Notes: generated by a model not told the origin, from the sequence alone. 64,000 bases of DNA from Streptosporangium carneum (GCF_027922005.1 NZ_BSEV01000002.1:744001-808000), one strand, 5' to 3'. Shown: positions 32,995-41,189, numbered from the stretch's first letter. Translations and numbers: made by a program.

Positions 32995-34701
32995 ATGAAG
33001 ACGAAGAAACGGCACTTCGCGTTCACCGTGGGTGTGTCACTCGTCGCGGCGGCGATGGCGCTCACCTCCTCGGCTCCGGCGGCCGTCGCCGTAACCGGAC
33101 GGCAGGCCGCGGTGACGGCGCCGACCGCCGCGCCCCCGTGGACGGCCGCCGCGTCCCCGCGGACGGCCGCCGCGTCCCCGCGGACGGCCGCCCCCGCGTG
33201 CGCGCCCGACACCACGGTGCAGACCGACCGCGGCCCGCTGTGCGGCCTGGTCACCAACAATGTCAGGTCCTGGCTCGGGGTCCCCTACGCCGCACCGCCC
33301 GTCGACAAGCTGCGCTGGGCGCCGCCCGAGCAGCACGCCCCGTGGACGACGACCCTGGAGGCGACGCAACGCGGCCTCCCCTGCCCCCAGCCCGCCTTCC
33401 TCGGCCCCGAGTCCTACGACGAGGACTGCCTGAGGCTGAACGTCGCCGCGCCGGTGAACGCGGGCGCCGAGCCGCTGGCCGTGATGGTGGAGTTCCACGG
33501 CGGCGGGTTCCGGCTCGGCTCCTCCACCGACGGGACGTACATGGCGGGCGCCGGGCGCGTGGTCCACGTCAGCGTCGACTACCGGCTCGGCATCCTCGGC
33601 TTCCTGGCGCACAAGGCGCTGGGCGCCCGCTCGGGGAACTGGGCGCTGCGCGACCAGCAGGAGGCGCTGCGCTGGGTCCAGCGCAACATCTCCCGGTTCG
33701 GCGGCGACCCGAACAACGTGACCATCTACGGCGCGTCCGCCGGAGGGTCCAGCGTGTGCGCCCACACCACCTCGCCGCTGTCGAAGGGGCTGTTCCAGAA
33801 GGGCATCTCGCAGAGCGGCGAGTACAACTCGCTGCGCGGCCACGAGACCATGTGGCAGACCCAGGACTGCAAGTCCGACCTGCCGACCGAGGCCGAGGCG
33901 CAGCAGGCGGGCGACCGCTTCGCCGCCGCCGTCGGCTGCGGGAACGCCGCGGACGTGGCCGCCTGCCTGCGCGCGGTGCCGGCCAAGACGCTGCTGGAGA
34001 AGGCCGGGGACGGGCTCGGCCCCGACAAGGGCACGCTGGCCCCGATCGTCGACGGCACGATCCTGCCTCTGTCGCCCGCCGAGGCGTTCGCGACCGGCCG
34101 CATCAACAAGGTCTCCCTCATGCACGGCGTGGACCGCGACGAGACCCAGCTCATGGGGGCCAACACCCCCGAGGAGTACGAGGCGCTGGTCAAGGAGCAG
34201 TACGACACCCTCGCCCCCGAGGTGTTCAAGCGGTACCCGCTGAAGCGCTTCCCCGCCCCCGCGGCGTTCATCGCCTACCGCACCATCGTGGCCGACTCCA
34301 ACTCCGTCTGCCCCGCCATCCTCAACGACGAGCGGCTGGCCCGGCACATCCCGGTCTACGCCTTCCAGGTGGAGAACTCCGACGCTCCGCCGCTGTTCTT
34401 CCTGGACAAGACCAAGCCGAACGGCTCCTACCACATCAACGAGGTGCCGTACCTGATCTTCCCCAGGACCGACCTGAGCGCCAACCAGCAGACCTTCGGG
34501 AGCCAGCTGGTCGCCCAGTGGACCGGGTTCGCCAGGACCGGCGACCCGACGGTCGACGGCACGCCGTACTGGTCCAGGTTCACCCGCTCGCACCCCACGG
34601 TCATGTCCCTCGTGCCCGCGGGTGACAGCCAGCTGACGGAGGAGATCTCCAAGCAGCACCACTGCGGCTTCTGGAAGAAGTACATGGCGTTCAACCGCTG
34701 A
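32995..34701 (+). CDS. Secreted type B carboxylesterase
   Basis: This 568-residue protein starts with ATG at 32995, six bases after AAAGGAA. A signal peptide covers about residues 1-34. A low-complexity spacer follows (TAAASPR repeated) with matching 21-base DNA repeats at 33140-33192. The esterase/lipase core has the oxyanion hole EFHGGGFRLGSS, the nucleophile IYGASAGGSSV (Ser248), an acidic residue in HGVDRDETQ and the His in SYHINEVPYLI. It would hydrolyse carboxylic esters outside the cell. Neighbours give no clear pathway. Confidence 0.9.
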   Translation: MKTKKRHFAFTVGVSLVAAAMALTSSAPAAVAVTGRQAAVTAPTAAPPWTAAASPRTAAASPRTAAPACAPDTTVQTDRGPLCGLVTNNVRSWLGVPYAAPPVDKLRWAPPEQHAPWTTTLEATQRGLPCPQPAFLGPESYDEDCLRLNVAAPVNAGAEPLAVMVEFHGGGFRLGSSTDGTYMAGAGRVVHVSVDYRLGILGFLAHKALGARSGNWALRDQQEALRWVQRNISRFGGDPNNVTIYGASAGGSSVCAHTTSPLSKGLFQKGISQSGEYNSLRGHETMWQTQDCKSDLPTEAEAQQAGDRFAAAVGCGNAADVAACLRAVPAKTLLEKAGDGLGPDKGTLAPIVDGTILPLSPAEAFATGRINKVSLMHGVDRDETQLMGANTPEEYEALVKEQYDTLAPEVFKRYPLKRFPAPAAFIAYRTIVADSNSVCPAILNDERLARHIPVYAFQVENSDAPPLFFLDKTKPNGSYHINEVPYLIFPRTDLSANQQTFGSQLVAQWTGFARTGDPTVDGTPYWSRFTRSHPTVMSLVPAGDSQLTEEISKQHHCGFWKKYMAFNR

Positions 34702-34767
34702 ACGGCTTCCGCCCGGCACCCCGCGTTGCCGGGCGCTCCCCCCGACCTGAAGAGGATCAAGTCTGCG

Positions 34768-36414
34768 ATGCAGCCGAAACGACGCACGAGATTCCTGAGG
34801 ACGGCCGCGGTGCTGACCGCGTCATGTCTGGCCGTGCTGGCCAACACCCCGATCGCGTCCGCCGCGCCCCCCGGAGGGGACGCCGCCGCGGAGGCGAGCG
34901 CGCTCACCCCGCCCCGCCTGCCCGGAGGCGACTGGCCCTCCTGGCAGAAGGACCTGAGCGGCTCCCGCTCCAACCACCTCGAACGCCAGATCACCCCGGC
35001 CAACGTGGGCGGCCTGAAGCTGAAGTGGGCCTTCGCCTACCCCAAGGACGCGGGCACGCCGCACAGTCAGCCCGCCGTCGTGGGCGACACCATCTACTTC
35101 GGCGCGCCCGACGGCCACTTCTACGCCCGTGACGCGCGGACCGGCGCCGCCAAGTGGGACTTCGACCTGAGCACCGTCGGCCCCCAGGGCCGCGCCGTGG
35201 TGCAGGACGGGGCCGCCGTCTCCGGCGGCAAGGTGTACTTCGGCGACGGCCGGGGTTACTTCTACGCGCTCGACCAGCGCACCGGCAAACTGGTCTGGGC
35301 GCGGCAGATCGACACCGAGGTGGCCGCGGGCGTCACCAGCTCGCCGATCGTCTACGGCGGCCGCGTCTACGTCGGCGTCTCCAGCGGCCAGAACATCCTC
35401 GGCAAGACCTTCCCCTGCTGCACCTTCCGCGGTCACATCGACGCCCTGGACGCCAGGACGGGCGAGCAGGTCTGGCGCTACTACACCGTGCCCGAGCCCA
35501 AGCAGAACGGCACCTGGCCGAACGGCGTGCCGAAGTACGAGCCGTCCGGCGCGGGCGTGTGGAGCACTCCGGCCATCGACCCGGTCACCCGCACCCTGTT
35601 CGTCGGGACCGGGCAGAACTACACCGGGAGCGGCGGCAACTACGACTCGATCCTGGCGCTGGACATCACGACCGGCAAGGCCCGCTGGACCAGGAAGATG
35701 ACCGACGTCGACACCTGGCGGATCGAGTGCTCCTTCCCCACCCCCGAGGACAAGCAGTACTGCCCGAACCTGCCCGACGGCACCGCGCTGGACTACGACC
35801 TGGGCGCCGCCCCCAACCTCTTCAGCGCGGGCGGCAAGCGCCTCATCGGCATCGGCCAGAAGGCCGGCGTCTACCACGTGCTCGACGCCAGGACCGGCAG
35901 GATCGTCTGGCAGCGCCAGCTGTCCACGCCGATGCCCAGCGGCGGCCTGTCCGGCATCCAGTGGGGCACCAGCTTCGACGGTGAGCGCCTGTACGTCTCG
36001 ACGTACATGGCCAGGCCCGGCACGCTGTTCGCGATCAACCCGGCCGACGGCCACATCCTCTGGAAGACCCCCAACCCCGAGGACGGCTGCACCACCGGCG
36101 GCGCGGCGCAGTACCCCAACGTCTGCCAGCTCGGCCACGGCCCCGCGGTGACCACGACGCCCGGCCTCGTCTGGCTGGGCAGCATGGACGGCAAGATGCG
36201 GGCCTACTCCTCGCGCACCGGCGAGGTCCTGTGGACCTACGACACCATCACCCCGGTCGACGGCGTCAACGGCCTGCCGGGCCGCGGCGGCGCGCTGTCG
36301 GGCGCGGGCGGCGCGGTCGTCTCGCACGGAATGGTCTACGTGCACTCCGGTTACATGTTCACCCCCTACCCCAACCCCGACCGCGGCTCGGTCCTGCTGG
36401 CCTTCGGCCTGTAG
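34768..36414 (+). CDS. Secreted PQQ-type beta-propeller protein (polyvinyl-alcohol-dehydrogenase-like)
   Basis: This 548-residue protein starts with ATG at 34768 after AGAGGA. It has a signal peptide (LRTAAVLTASCLAVLANTPI) and then an eight-bladed quinoprotein propeller with repeated tryptophan-docking motifs such as LDARTGEQVWRYYT and ALDITTGKARWTRK. An adjacent-Cys motif, FPCCTFRG, lies near residue 215, as in several quinoprotein alcohol dehydrogenases. There is no cytochrome c CxxCH motif. It resembles actinobacterial polyvinylalcohol dehydrogenase-like proteins; no PQQ synthesis genes are in view, so enzymatic activity is uncertain. Confidence 0.8.
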   Translation: MQPKRRTRFLRTAAVLTASCLAVLANTPIASAAPPGGDAAAEASALTPPRLPGGDWPSWQKDLSGSRSNHLERQITPANVGGLKLKWAFAYPKDAGTPHSQPAVVGDTIYFGAPDGHFYARDARTGAAKWDFDLSTVGPQGRAVVQDGAAVSGGKVYFGDGRGYFYALDQRTGKLVWARQIDTEVAAGVTSSPIVYGGRVYVGVSSGQNILGKTFPCCTFRGHIDALDARTGEQVWRYYTVPEPKQNGTWPNGVPKYEPSGAGVWSTPAIDPVTRTLFVGTGQNYTGSGGNYDSILALDITTGKARWTRKMTDVDTWRIECSFPTPEDKQYCPNLPDGTALDYDLGAAPNLFSAGGKRLIGIGQKAGVYHVLDARTGRIVWQRQLSTPMPSGGLSGIQWGTSFDGERLYVSTYMARPGTLFAINPADGHILWKTPNPEDGCTTGGAAQYPNVCQLGHGPAVTTTPGLVWLGSMDGKMRAYSSRTGEVLWTYDTITPVDGVNGLPGRGGALSGAGGAVVSHGMVYVHSGYMFTPYPNPDRGSVLLAFGL

Positions 36415-36727
36415 CGCCCCGCCGGGCCCCGGCCCTCGCGAGCCGGGGCCCACGGCGCGACCACCGCGGCCCCCCTTCTCCCCTCGGGGCAACGGCTCTC
36501 CCCGAGGGGTCCGGGCCGAGGGCGGCCAACCCCCGCCCCCGGCCCGCCCCGGAAAACGTCCCTCCGGAAAGCTTCACCGCACACCGTGGAGCGGCTCGTC
36601 GTCTACCTGGCGGACCTGGTCGGGGAGGGCGAGCTGTCGCGGTTGATGTCGTGCGCGGCCCGGTCGGTGACCGGGGGCGCTGGGGTTGTAAAGCGGCCTG
36701 AACACTCCCAAGCAGGACCGCTCGTGG
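36415..36727. other. 313-base gap: terminator plus possible gene remnant
   Basis: A 10-bp hairpin (36424-36433 with 36442-36451) terminates the propeller gene. From about 36580 a rightward frame starting with GTG reads VERLVVYLADLVGEGELSRL, which looks protein-like but loses quality within 35 codons. It may be the edge of a gene truncated when the neighbouring accessory unit arrived. This is uncertain. Confidence 0.4.
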
Positions 36728-37873
36728 TCATCCGATGGTGGCTTTCCACCGGCCGCGCCGCAAACAGATCGTCCCGTCCGGAGTGATGCGTGCGTAGGCA
36801 CCACGTATCGGCAGCTCGCCGTGCTGAAGCCAGTAGTGCCGTACCTCGTCCAGCACGTCCCACAGGCGGCGTGGCCCGCCCTGGTGGACGGTGGGCGGCC
36901 CGTCTGCCTGGGCGCTGGCTCTGGCCCACGACCCGTCAGCGTGAACCATCCGCGCTGTGCGTCGCCCGTCGTCCGTCTCCTCGTAGTGGTGTTCGATGCC
37001 GGGGCAGACGACTTCCAGCATGGCGGGCAGATCCCAGTTGTAGGTGACGTTCAGCACCGGGTATCGGCATTGTGTGACCTCTTCTCCTTCGGCGTCCCAG
37101 AGCGTGTCGAACATGCCGCGCGCCCCGGGTGGGTAGTCTCCGCCGGAACGGGTCGGCATGAACATGGCCCGATCCCACTCGATACAGCCTTCGGCGCCGC
37201 CGTCGCTGCTTTTGCCCGCGGTGACGATCAGCGACGTGTTCGCGATGACCGTGGCGAACCGCCCGCCGGGCCGTAGCGCCGCCAGCCAACTCGCCGGGAT
37301 CGGCTTCACCGACACCATGGAAACGATACGGTCGTACTCCCCCGGCAGGGGGCCTGTCGCATCGACGGGGAGAACCTTCGGGTGCAGGCCGAGGGTGTCC
37401 AGCCGTGAGGCAGCGGCCTCGACGAGATAGGGGTCGACGTCGATGCTTGTCACCCGGTCATCGCCGAGTTGCTGCGCCAGCAGGGCCGCACTGTAGCCCG
37501 ACCCGGTGGCGACATCGAGTACGTCCGCCCCGTCGTAAATCTCAGCATGGCGGAACATCTGCGTCACCAGGCTCGGCAAGGTGGAAGACGACGTAGGCCG
37601 TCCGTCGACGGTGGCCCCCACATCGGCGTGGTCGGCGTGGACCCCGGCAACCTGAGTGACGACCGTTTGATCGTCGTAGGCCACACCCATCCACGCCTCA
37701 ACGTCACTTGGGCCGTCATGCAATTCCCAGGTTCGGCTGTAGGCGCCGGCAGGCGTGTCCCACCAGCGCGGCAGGTGCCGGGGAGTGGCAGCGACCGGCT
37801 CGCGCCACCGCGACCCACGGGAGGTGGCGGCAGCGGCGAGCCGGGCAGCGCGGGGTTGCCAGTTCATGGTCAC
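36728..37873 (-). CDS. PIMT-like SAM methyltransferase coupled to a radical SAM enzyme
   Basis: This 381-residue protein starts with GTG at 37873, overlapping the radical SAM stop by four bases; an ATG at 37867 is an alternative. It has the protein-L-isoaspartate methyltransferase fold. VAYDDQTVVTQV (residues 64-75) and RPTSSSTLPSLV (92-103) match the substrate loop, and VLDVATGSGYSAALL (118-132) is SAM motif I. A 150-residue C-terminal extension follows. Relatives occur in ribosomal-peptide pathways, where they methylate Asp and lead to aspartimide (lanthipeptides, graspetides, imiditides). Here it is paired with a radical SAM protein, so a peptide target is likely but not shown. Confidence 0.8.
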   Translation of the reverse strand: MTMNWQPRAARLAAAATSRGSRWREPVAATPRHLPRWWDTPAGAYSRTWELHDGPSDVEAWMGVAYDDQTVVTQVAGVHADHADVGATVDGRPTSSSTLPSLVTQMFRHAEIYDGADVLDVATGSGYSAALLAQQLGDDRVTSIDVDPYLVEAAASRLDTLGLHPKVLPVDATGPLPGEYDRIVSMVSVKPIPASWLAALRPGGRFATVIANTSLIVTAGKSSDGGAEGCIEWDRAMFMPTRSGGDYPPGARGMFDTLWDAEGEEVTQCRYPVLNVTYNWDLPAMLEVVCPGIEHHYEETDDGRRTARMVHADGSWARASAQADGPPTVHQGGPRRLWDVLDEVRHYWLQHGELPIRGAYARITPDGTICLRRGRWKATIG

Positions 37874-38787
37874 TTTTTACCGGGCGGGCTGAGCTCTGGG
37901 CTGCAGAAGCGTGGATCACAAGCCGAATTCTCCGAAGGCGGGCAGTCATTGCCGTCCTGCTCGGTGGGGCGGCAGCTGTTCTTGTCCGGCTGACACTCCC
38001 TGCCCGCCCGAGGAGCGGGAACCATGTCGAGGACCTGACTCCATGTGACACCGGCCAGGAGGTCAGCCAACGGCGAGGCCAGCACATTACCGGCGCTCAT
38101 GGTCCGCGACATGGGGCACGGGGTGAGGCTGCCATCCGGCAGCACTGCGGCCGTCCCCCGACCGCATGCACCGCACAGCTCAGCGGGGTCCAGGGCTCCG
38201 CGGGAGGGACGGCCCAGCAGCCGCACCCGGTCGACGCCGATCTGCGTGACGCCGAGCCCCGTCAGCAGCGCCTTGCCCTCTTCGACACGCTGGCTTTCGG
38301 TGACATGGACTATGCCGACCCGCAGCGGGATCCCCCGCTCCAGCGCCGTGGTGATGTTCTTCTGGGTGCGGGGCAGGGTGTTGCGTCCGGTGATCAGCAT
38401 GTGCTCGCGGGCGTCGTCGGTGTAGAAGCTCGTGGCGAGCCGTACCCCAGGCCGGGACAGCATCTCCCACAGCGGGTCCGGAACGTACACCAGGTTGGAG
38501 TACACCTCGACCTCGACCTTGGAGGCCAGAGCGTGGTCGATCAGATCCGGCAACGCCTTGTGAAGGGTCGGCTCGCCCCCGATGAACTGCACATGCGAGA
38601 TGCCGAGCGCGGCAGCCTGGTCGATCACCCTCTTCCAGTCAGGGATGGTCATGGTGCCGTCCGTCCCGGCCGGCGAGCTGGAGGCGTAACAGTGAACGCA
38701 TTCAAGCTGGCACTTGCCGGTCGGCTCCAGCCACAGAAACCGCAGTTCGGTGCTGGTAAACGGGGTCTGGTGTTGTAGAGCGGTCAT
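37870..38787 (-). CDS. Radical SAM protein with SPASM-like region and five-fold Cys-x-Pro tail
   Basis: This 305-residue protein starts with ATG at 38787 after AAAGGGG. The cluster motif CQLECVHC (Cys26, 30, 33) binds the SAM [4Fe-4S] cluster, and FIGGEPTLH follows. A short SPASM-type region has LCGACGRG and TPCPMSRTMSAGN. The last 42 residues form an unusual tail with Cys at 265, 272, 282, 290 and 295, each in a C-x-P motif (CQP, CRP, CPP, CDP, CSP), ending in PPGKK. The enzyme probably modifies a peptide. It is translationally coupled to the PIMT-like methyltransferase. The tail could bind a metal or be a fused substrate. Confidence 0.85.
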   Translation of the reverse strand: MTALQHQTPFTSTELRFLWLEPTGKCQLECVHCYASSSPAGTDGTMTIPDWKRVIDQAAALGISHVQFIGGEPTLHKALPDLIDHALASKVEVEVYSNLVYVPDPLWEMLSRPGVRLATSFYTDDAREHMLITGRNTLPRTQKNITTALERGIPLRVGIVHVTESQRVEEGKALLTGLGVTQIGVDRVRLLGRPSRGALDPAELCGACGRGTAAVLPDGSLTPCPMSRTMSAGNVLASPLADLLAGVTWSQVLDMVPAPRAGRECQPDKNSCRPTEQDGNDCPPSENSACDPRFCSPELSPPGKK

Positions 38788-38891
38788 CGGTGTCCCCTTT
38801 CGCGAAAGGAGGTCGTGACGGCGCGATCGTTACTGGCTGGAGGTAGGTGGTGCAGGCCAACCGGGTGCCACTCCTGACTGGTCCGCACCAT
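38784..38891 (-). CDS. Possible 35-codon leader or peptide gene overlapping the radical SAM start
   Basis: A leftward ATG at 38891 opens a 35-codon frame (MVRTSQEWHPVGLHHLPPAS...) whose stop overlaps the radical SAM ATG as ATGA. There is no strong Shine-Dalgarno sequence. The frame is open and protein-like upstream of the ATG as well, up to a stop near 38964, but has no other start. It might be a translated leader that couples expression of the radical SAM gene, or a precursor peptide. It could also be chance. Confidence 0.3.
   Translation of the reverse strand: MVRTSQEWHPVGLHHLPPASNDRAVTTSFRERGHR
38796..38809. promoter_or_regulatory. Perfect 14-bp palindrome over the radical SAM ribosome site
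   Basis: CCTTTCGCGAAAGG is fully self-complementary. Its left half on the minus strand is the AAAGG Shine-Dalgarno sequence of the radical SAM gene. A bound repressor or a small RNA hairpin here would block translation. Confidence 0.45.
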
Positions 38892-38946
38892 GGGCTTCGA
38901 GTCACCCCATCTCTTGTGACCGTCATGCCGTCGAGGGAGGACTTGG

Positions 38947-39213
38947 ATGCTTGAGCATGTCCATTACCGCAGGTCCCGCACTCCGATAGTGCGGGACTCC
39001 AGCGGCGCGGGTCAGCCGAACGGCCGATTCACCACCCCGTACCTGGAGTCCATGCATTGCGCATGGCGGGAGATGACGTACGAAGGACGCGACAGTTCAG
39101 GGGCTCCAGGTCCTCAGATCGTCGCACCGGTCTCATTCCGCCGCCTCGGTCGCGAGGTCGGTGAACACGGCGGAAGAACCGGGCCAAGCACTCTCCGCCG
39201 GAAGCGCCGGTGA
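38947..39213 (+). CDS. Small ORF (88 aa) with strong RBS, divergent from the radical SAM unit
   Basis: ATG at 38947 follows GAGGGAGG by seven bases, an excellent ribosome site. The 88-residue product is unrecognised. It has two copies of RDSSGA (residues 16-21 and 48-53), few hydrophobic residues and a basic end (LRRKRR). Its last 80 bases run antisense to the broken HATPase gene, so the true end could differ. A 10-bp hairpin (38973-38997) lies within its first codons. As a small gene beside a radical SAM/methyltransferase pair it is one of two weak candidates for a precursor peptide. Confidence 0.35.
   Translation: MLEHVHYRRSRTPIVRDSSGAGQPNGRFTTPYLESMHCAWREMTYEGRDSSGAPGPQIVAPVSFRRLGREVGEHGGRTGPSTLRRKRR
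38973..38997. other. 10-bp hairpin beside the radical SAM promoter
   Basis: GTCCCGCACT (38973-38982) and AGTGCGGGAC (38988-38997) form a perfect stem with a five-base loop. It lies upstream of the leftward radical SAM unit and inside the rightward small ORF. It could end transcription arriving from the right, or attenuate the small ORF. Confidence 0.55.
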
Positions 39214-39640
39214 AGCCACCAGCGTGCACCACACGATCTTTCCCCCGCCCTTCGGCCGGCAGTAACCCCAGCTGCTCGCGAGCAGGTCCACGAGGTAGAG
39301 GCCGCGCCCGCCCTCGTCGTCCGGGCCGGGATCCCTGAGAACGGGCGAGGTACGGCCGGCGTCCCAGACGCGCAGCACGACCGTCTCCTCGGCCTGGTAC
39401 AGGTCCATCCAGATGCGGGTCCGGACTCGCCAGGGCGGCCGTCTCCAGCGCGGCGAGGGACGCGGTGTGCGCCTTGATCGCGTTGGAGACCAGTTCGGAG
39501 ACGACGAGCCGGGCCGTCTCGACCAGCTCGTCCCGTCGCCCGCCCTCCAGCACGCGCTGGACGTGCACGCGGGCGTAGTAGGGCGAGGTGGGGAAGACGG
39601 AGAGTTCCAGGTAGTGCGCTCTGCGGCTGACACCGGTCAT
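39133..39640 (-). pseudogene. HATPase (anti-sigma/RsbW-like) protein broken by a frameshift
   Basis: The first part, from ATG at 39640 (MTGVSRRAHYLELSVFPTSP, then ARLVVSELVSNAIKAHTASL with the Asn box), is in one frame. The second part (RIWMDLYQAEETVVLRVWDA, then DEGGRGLYLVDLLASSWG with the G boxes) is in another frame ending at 39133. The switch lies at about 39415-39435 and is explained by loss of two bases or gain of one in a CG-rich run. Intact relatives are small serine-kinase-like ATP-binding proteins that pair with XRE/DUF397 genes in actinomycetes. A sequence error is possible. Confidence 0.75.
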
Positions 39641-40006
39641 TTCTCTCTCGATCCTGCTCGGCATGTCGGGCACAGGACCGGCACCGCTCGCAGCCGGGGG
39701 ACCGCTCCCTCATGGGTGGCGAGGGCGCGGTGCCGGTCCTGTGGGGGCACGACCGGGAGCGGCAGGGGGCTGCCGCCGGTCGTGCCGCTTGCGCCGGGCG
39801 GACACCTGACAGGGGTGGGCCGCGTCGGGAGGGAAGGTCGTCCGCCCGGCCGCTTGGGGAAATCACACGTTCCGCCTTCCAGGGAGGAACCGGCCTGGAA
39901 GGCTTTACGGTGAGAGCATGCACCATCACACTGAGTAAATGCAATGCAGGCTTTTACACTGCCCGCATAGTCCAGAAGAGCGTTAAAGATGCAGGAGAAA
40001 GGCAGG
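39641..40006. other. Divergent intergenic region between HATPase and XRE genes
   Basis: No gene is supported in these 366 bases. The right end is the AT-richest part (39925-39990) and should carry the XRE promoter. It has a weak GTAAA...TTTAC inverted repeat (39935-39939 with 39953-39957). Longer open frames crossing the region are compositional. Confidence 0.4.
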
Positions 40007-40882
40007 ATGGGCGAAATTGCACCCCTGTCACCAGCCAGACGTCAGCCGCCCACGGTGCGTCTGCGTCGTCTAGCGGCAGAGCTACGCCGCCTTCGCGAGG
40101 AGGCCGGGCTCTCCCAGGCCGAGGTGAGCGAGAAGACCGACATCAACCTCGCCACGCTTCACCGGATGGAGACGGCCAAGACCAAGCCGCAACTCCGGAC
40201 GCTCAATGCCCTGCTCGACGTCTACGGCGCCACCGGCAGCCGCCGGACCGCCCTGGTGAAACTCCAGAAGGAAGCCAAACAGCGAGGCTGGCTCCACGGC
40301 TTCGAGGCCGATCTTCCCGGGCAGTACAGCGCCTACATCGGCCTGGAAGCCGAAGCGCAGCAGGCCGTCAATTACGAGTCGCTGTTCATCCCCGGCCTGC
40401 TGCAGACCGAGGACTACGCGCGGGCGGTGATCCGGGGAGTACGGCCGACCGTCACCGACGACGAAGCCGAGACCCGCGTCGCCGCCCGGCTACAGCGGCA
40501 GGCCCTCCTGGAAGGCGACACACCCCTCCGGCTGTGGACGATCCTGGACCAGGCAGCCCTGTCACGAACGGTCGGCAGCGACACCATCATGCGTGACCAG
40601 CTCACACATCTCGTCCAGCAGGCCAAGCGCCCGCACATCACCCTTCAGATCATCCCGTTCTCCGCCGGAGCTCACTCGGGTATGCCCGGCAGCTTCATCG
40701 TCCTGAAATTCGGCACGGATGGCCCCGACGTAATCCACATTGACAGCATGGCCGGCGGTCTGTTTCTTGAGAAAGAAGCAGATATCCAGCGATACAACCA
40801 CATTTGCGAGCATCTTCGCGCGGTGGCGCTCAGCCCGAACGACTCGGCCGCACTCATCGTCTCCCTACGCGAAGACCGCTAG
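40007..40882 (+). CDS. XRE-family regulator with DUF5753 domain, second intact copy
   Basis: This 291-residue protein starts with ATG at 40007, nine bases after AGGAG; an ATG at 39989 is in frame but lacks a ribosome site. The helix-turn-helix is in AELRRLREEAGLSQAEVSEKTDI (positions split across helices), followed by the DUF5753 region with FIPGLLQTEDYARAVI and ITLQIIPFSAGAHSGMPGSF. It is distinct from the regulator at 9678-10505. It sits 13 bases before a DUF397 gene and diverges from the HATPase pseudogene, a common actinomycete cluster. The targets are unknown. Confidence 0.92.
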   Translation: MGEIAPLSPARRQPPTVRLRRLAAELRRLREEAGLSQAEVSEKTDINLATLHRMETAKTKPQLRTLNALLDVYGATGSRRTALVKLQKEAKQRGWLHGFEADLPGQYSAYIGLEAEAQQAVNYESLFIPGLLQTEDYARAVIRGVRPTVTDDEAETRVAARLQRQALLEGDTPLRLWTILDQAALSRTVGSDTIMRDQLTHLVQQAKRPHITLQIIPFSAGAHSGMPGSFIVLKFGTDGPDVIHIDSMAGGLFLEKEADIQRYNHICEHLRAVALSPNDSAALIVSLREDR

Positions 40883-40895
40883 CGGGAGGAGCAGA

Positions 40896-41111
40896 ATGCA
40901 GCAGCCCCACCCCTCCGACGGGCACTGGCGCAAGAGCAGTCTCAGCGCCGACGGCCCGAGCTGCGTCGAAGTGGCCTTCATCGACGACTCGGTCGCCGTC
41001 CGCGACACCAAGAACCGCCAAGGCGGCACCCTCACGTTCCGCCACGACACCTGGACGGCCTTCGTCAGCGGCATCAAGCAGGGCGGCTTCGACGATCTCG
41101 TACTCCGGTGA
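40896..41111 (+). CDS. DUF397 protein, copy 3
   Basis: This 71-residue protein starts with ATG at 40896 after GGGAGGAGC. It has the family pattern HWRKSSLSADGPSCVEVAFI, then VAVRDTKNRQGG and a closing WTAFVSGIKQGGF. It is clearly diverged from copies 1 and 2. It forms an operon with the XRE regulator just upstream. DUF397 proteins are believed to work with their XRE partner; the molecular role is not settled. Confidence 0.9.
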   Translation: MQQPHPSDGHWRKSSLSADGPSCVEVAFIDDSVAVRDTKNRQGGTLTFRHDTWTAFVSGIKQGGFDDLVLR

Positions 41112-41189
41112 CGGCATCGCCGGTGTGATCGATGCGGGACCTCCCGCACTCGGTGGCCCGGAAAGAACGAGTACGGCAGGCGACTGGAT

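Noticed and set aside
36586-36786. Rightward 66-codon frame as a real small gene
   Set aside because: Its start is plausible but the protein-like part lasts only about 35 codons and it then runs antisense into the methyltransferase gene. At most it is a remnant.
38702-38926. Leftward 74-codon frame across the radical SAM start as a precursor peptide
   Set aside because: Two thirds of it overlap the radical SAM coding region and its leader in another frame, with no ribosome site; the 35-codon and 88-codon frames are better placed.
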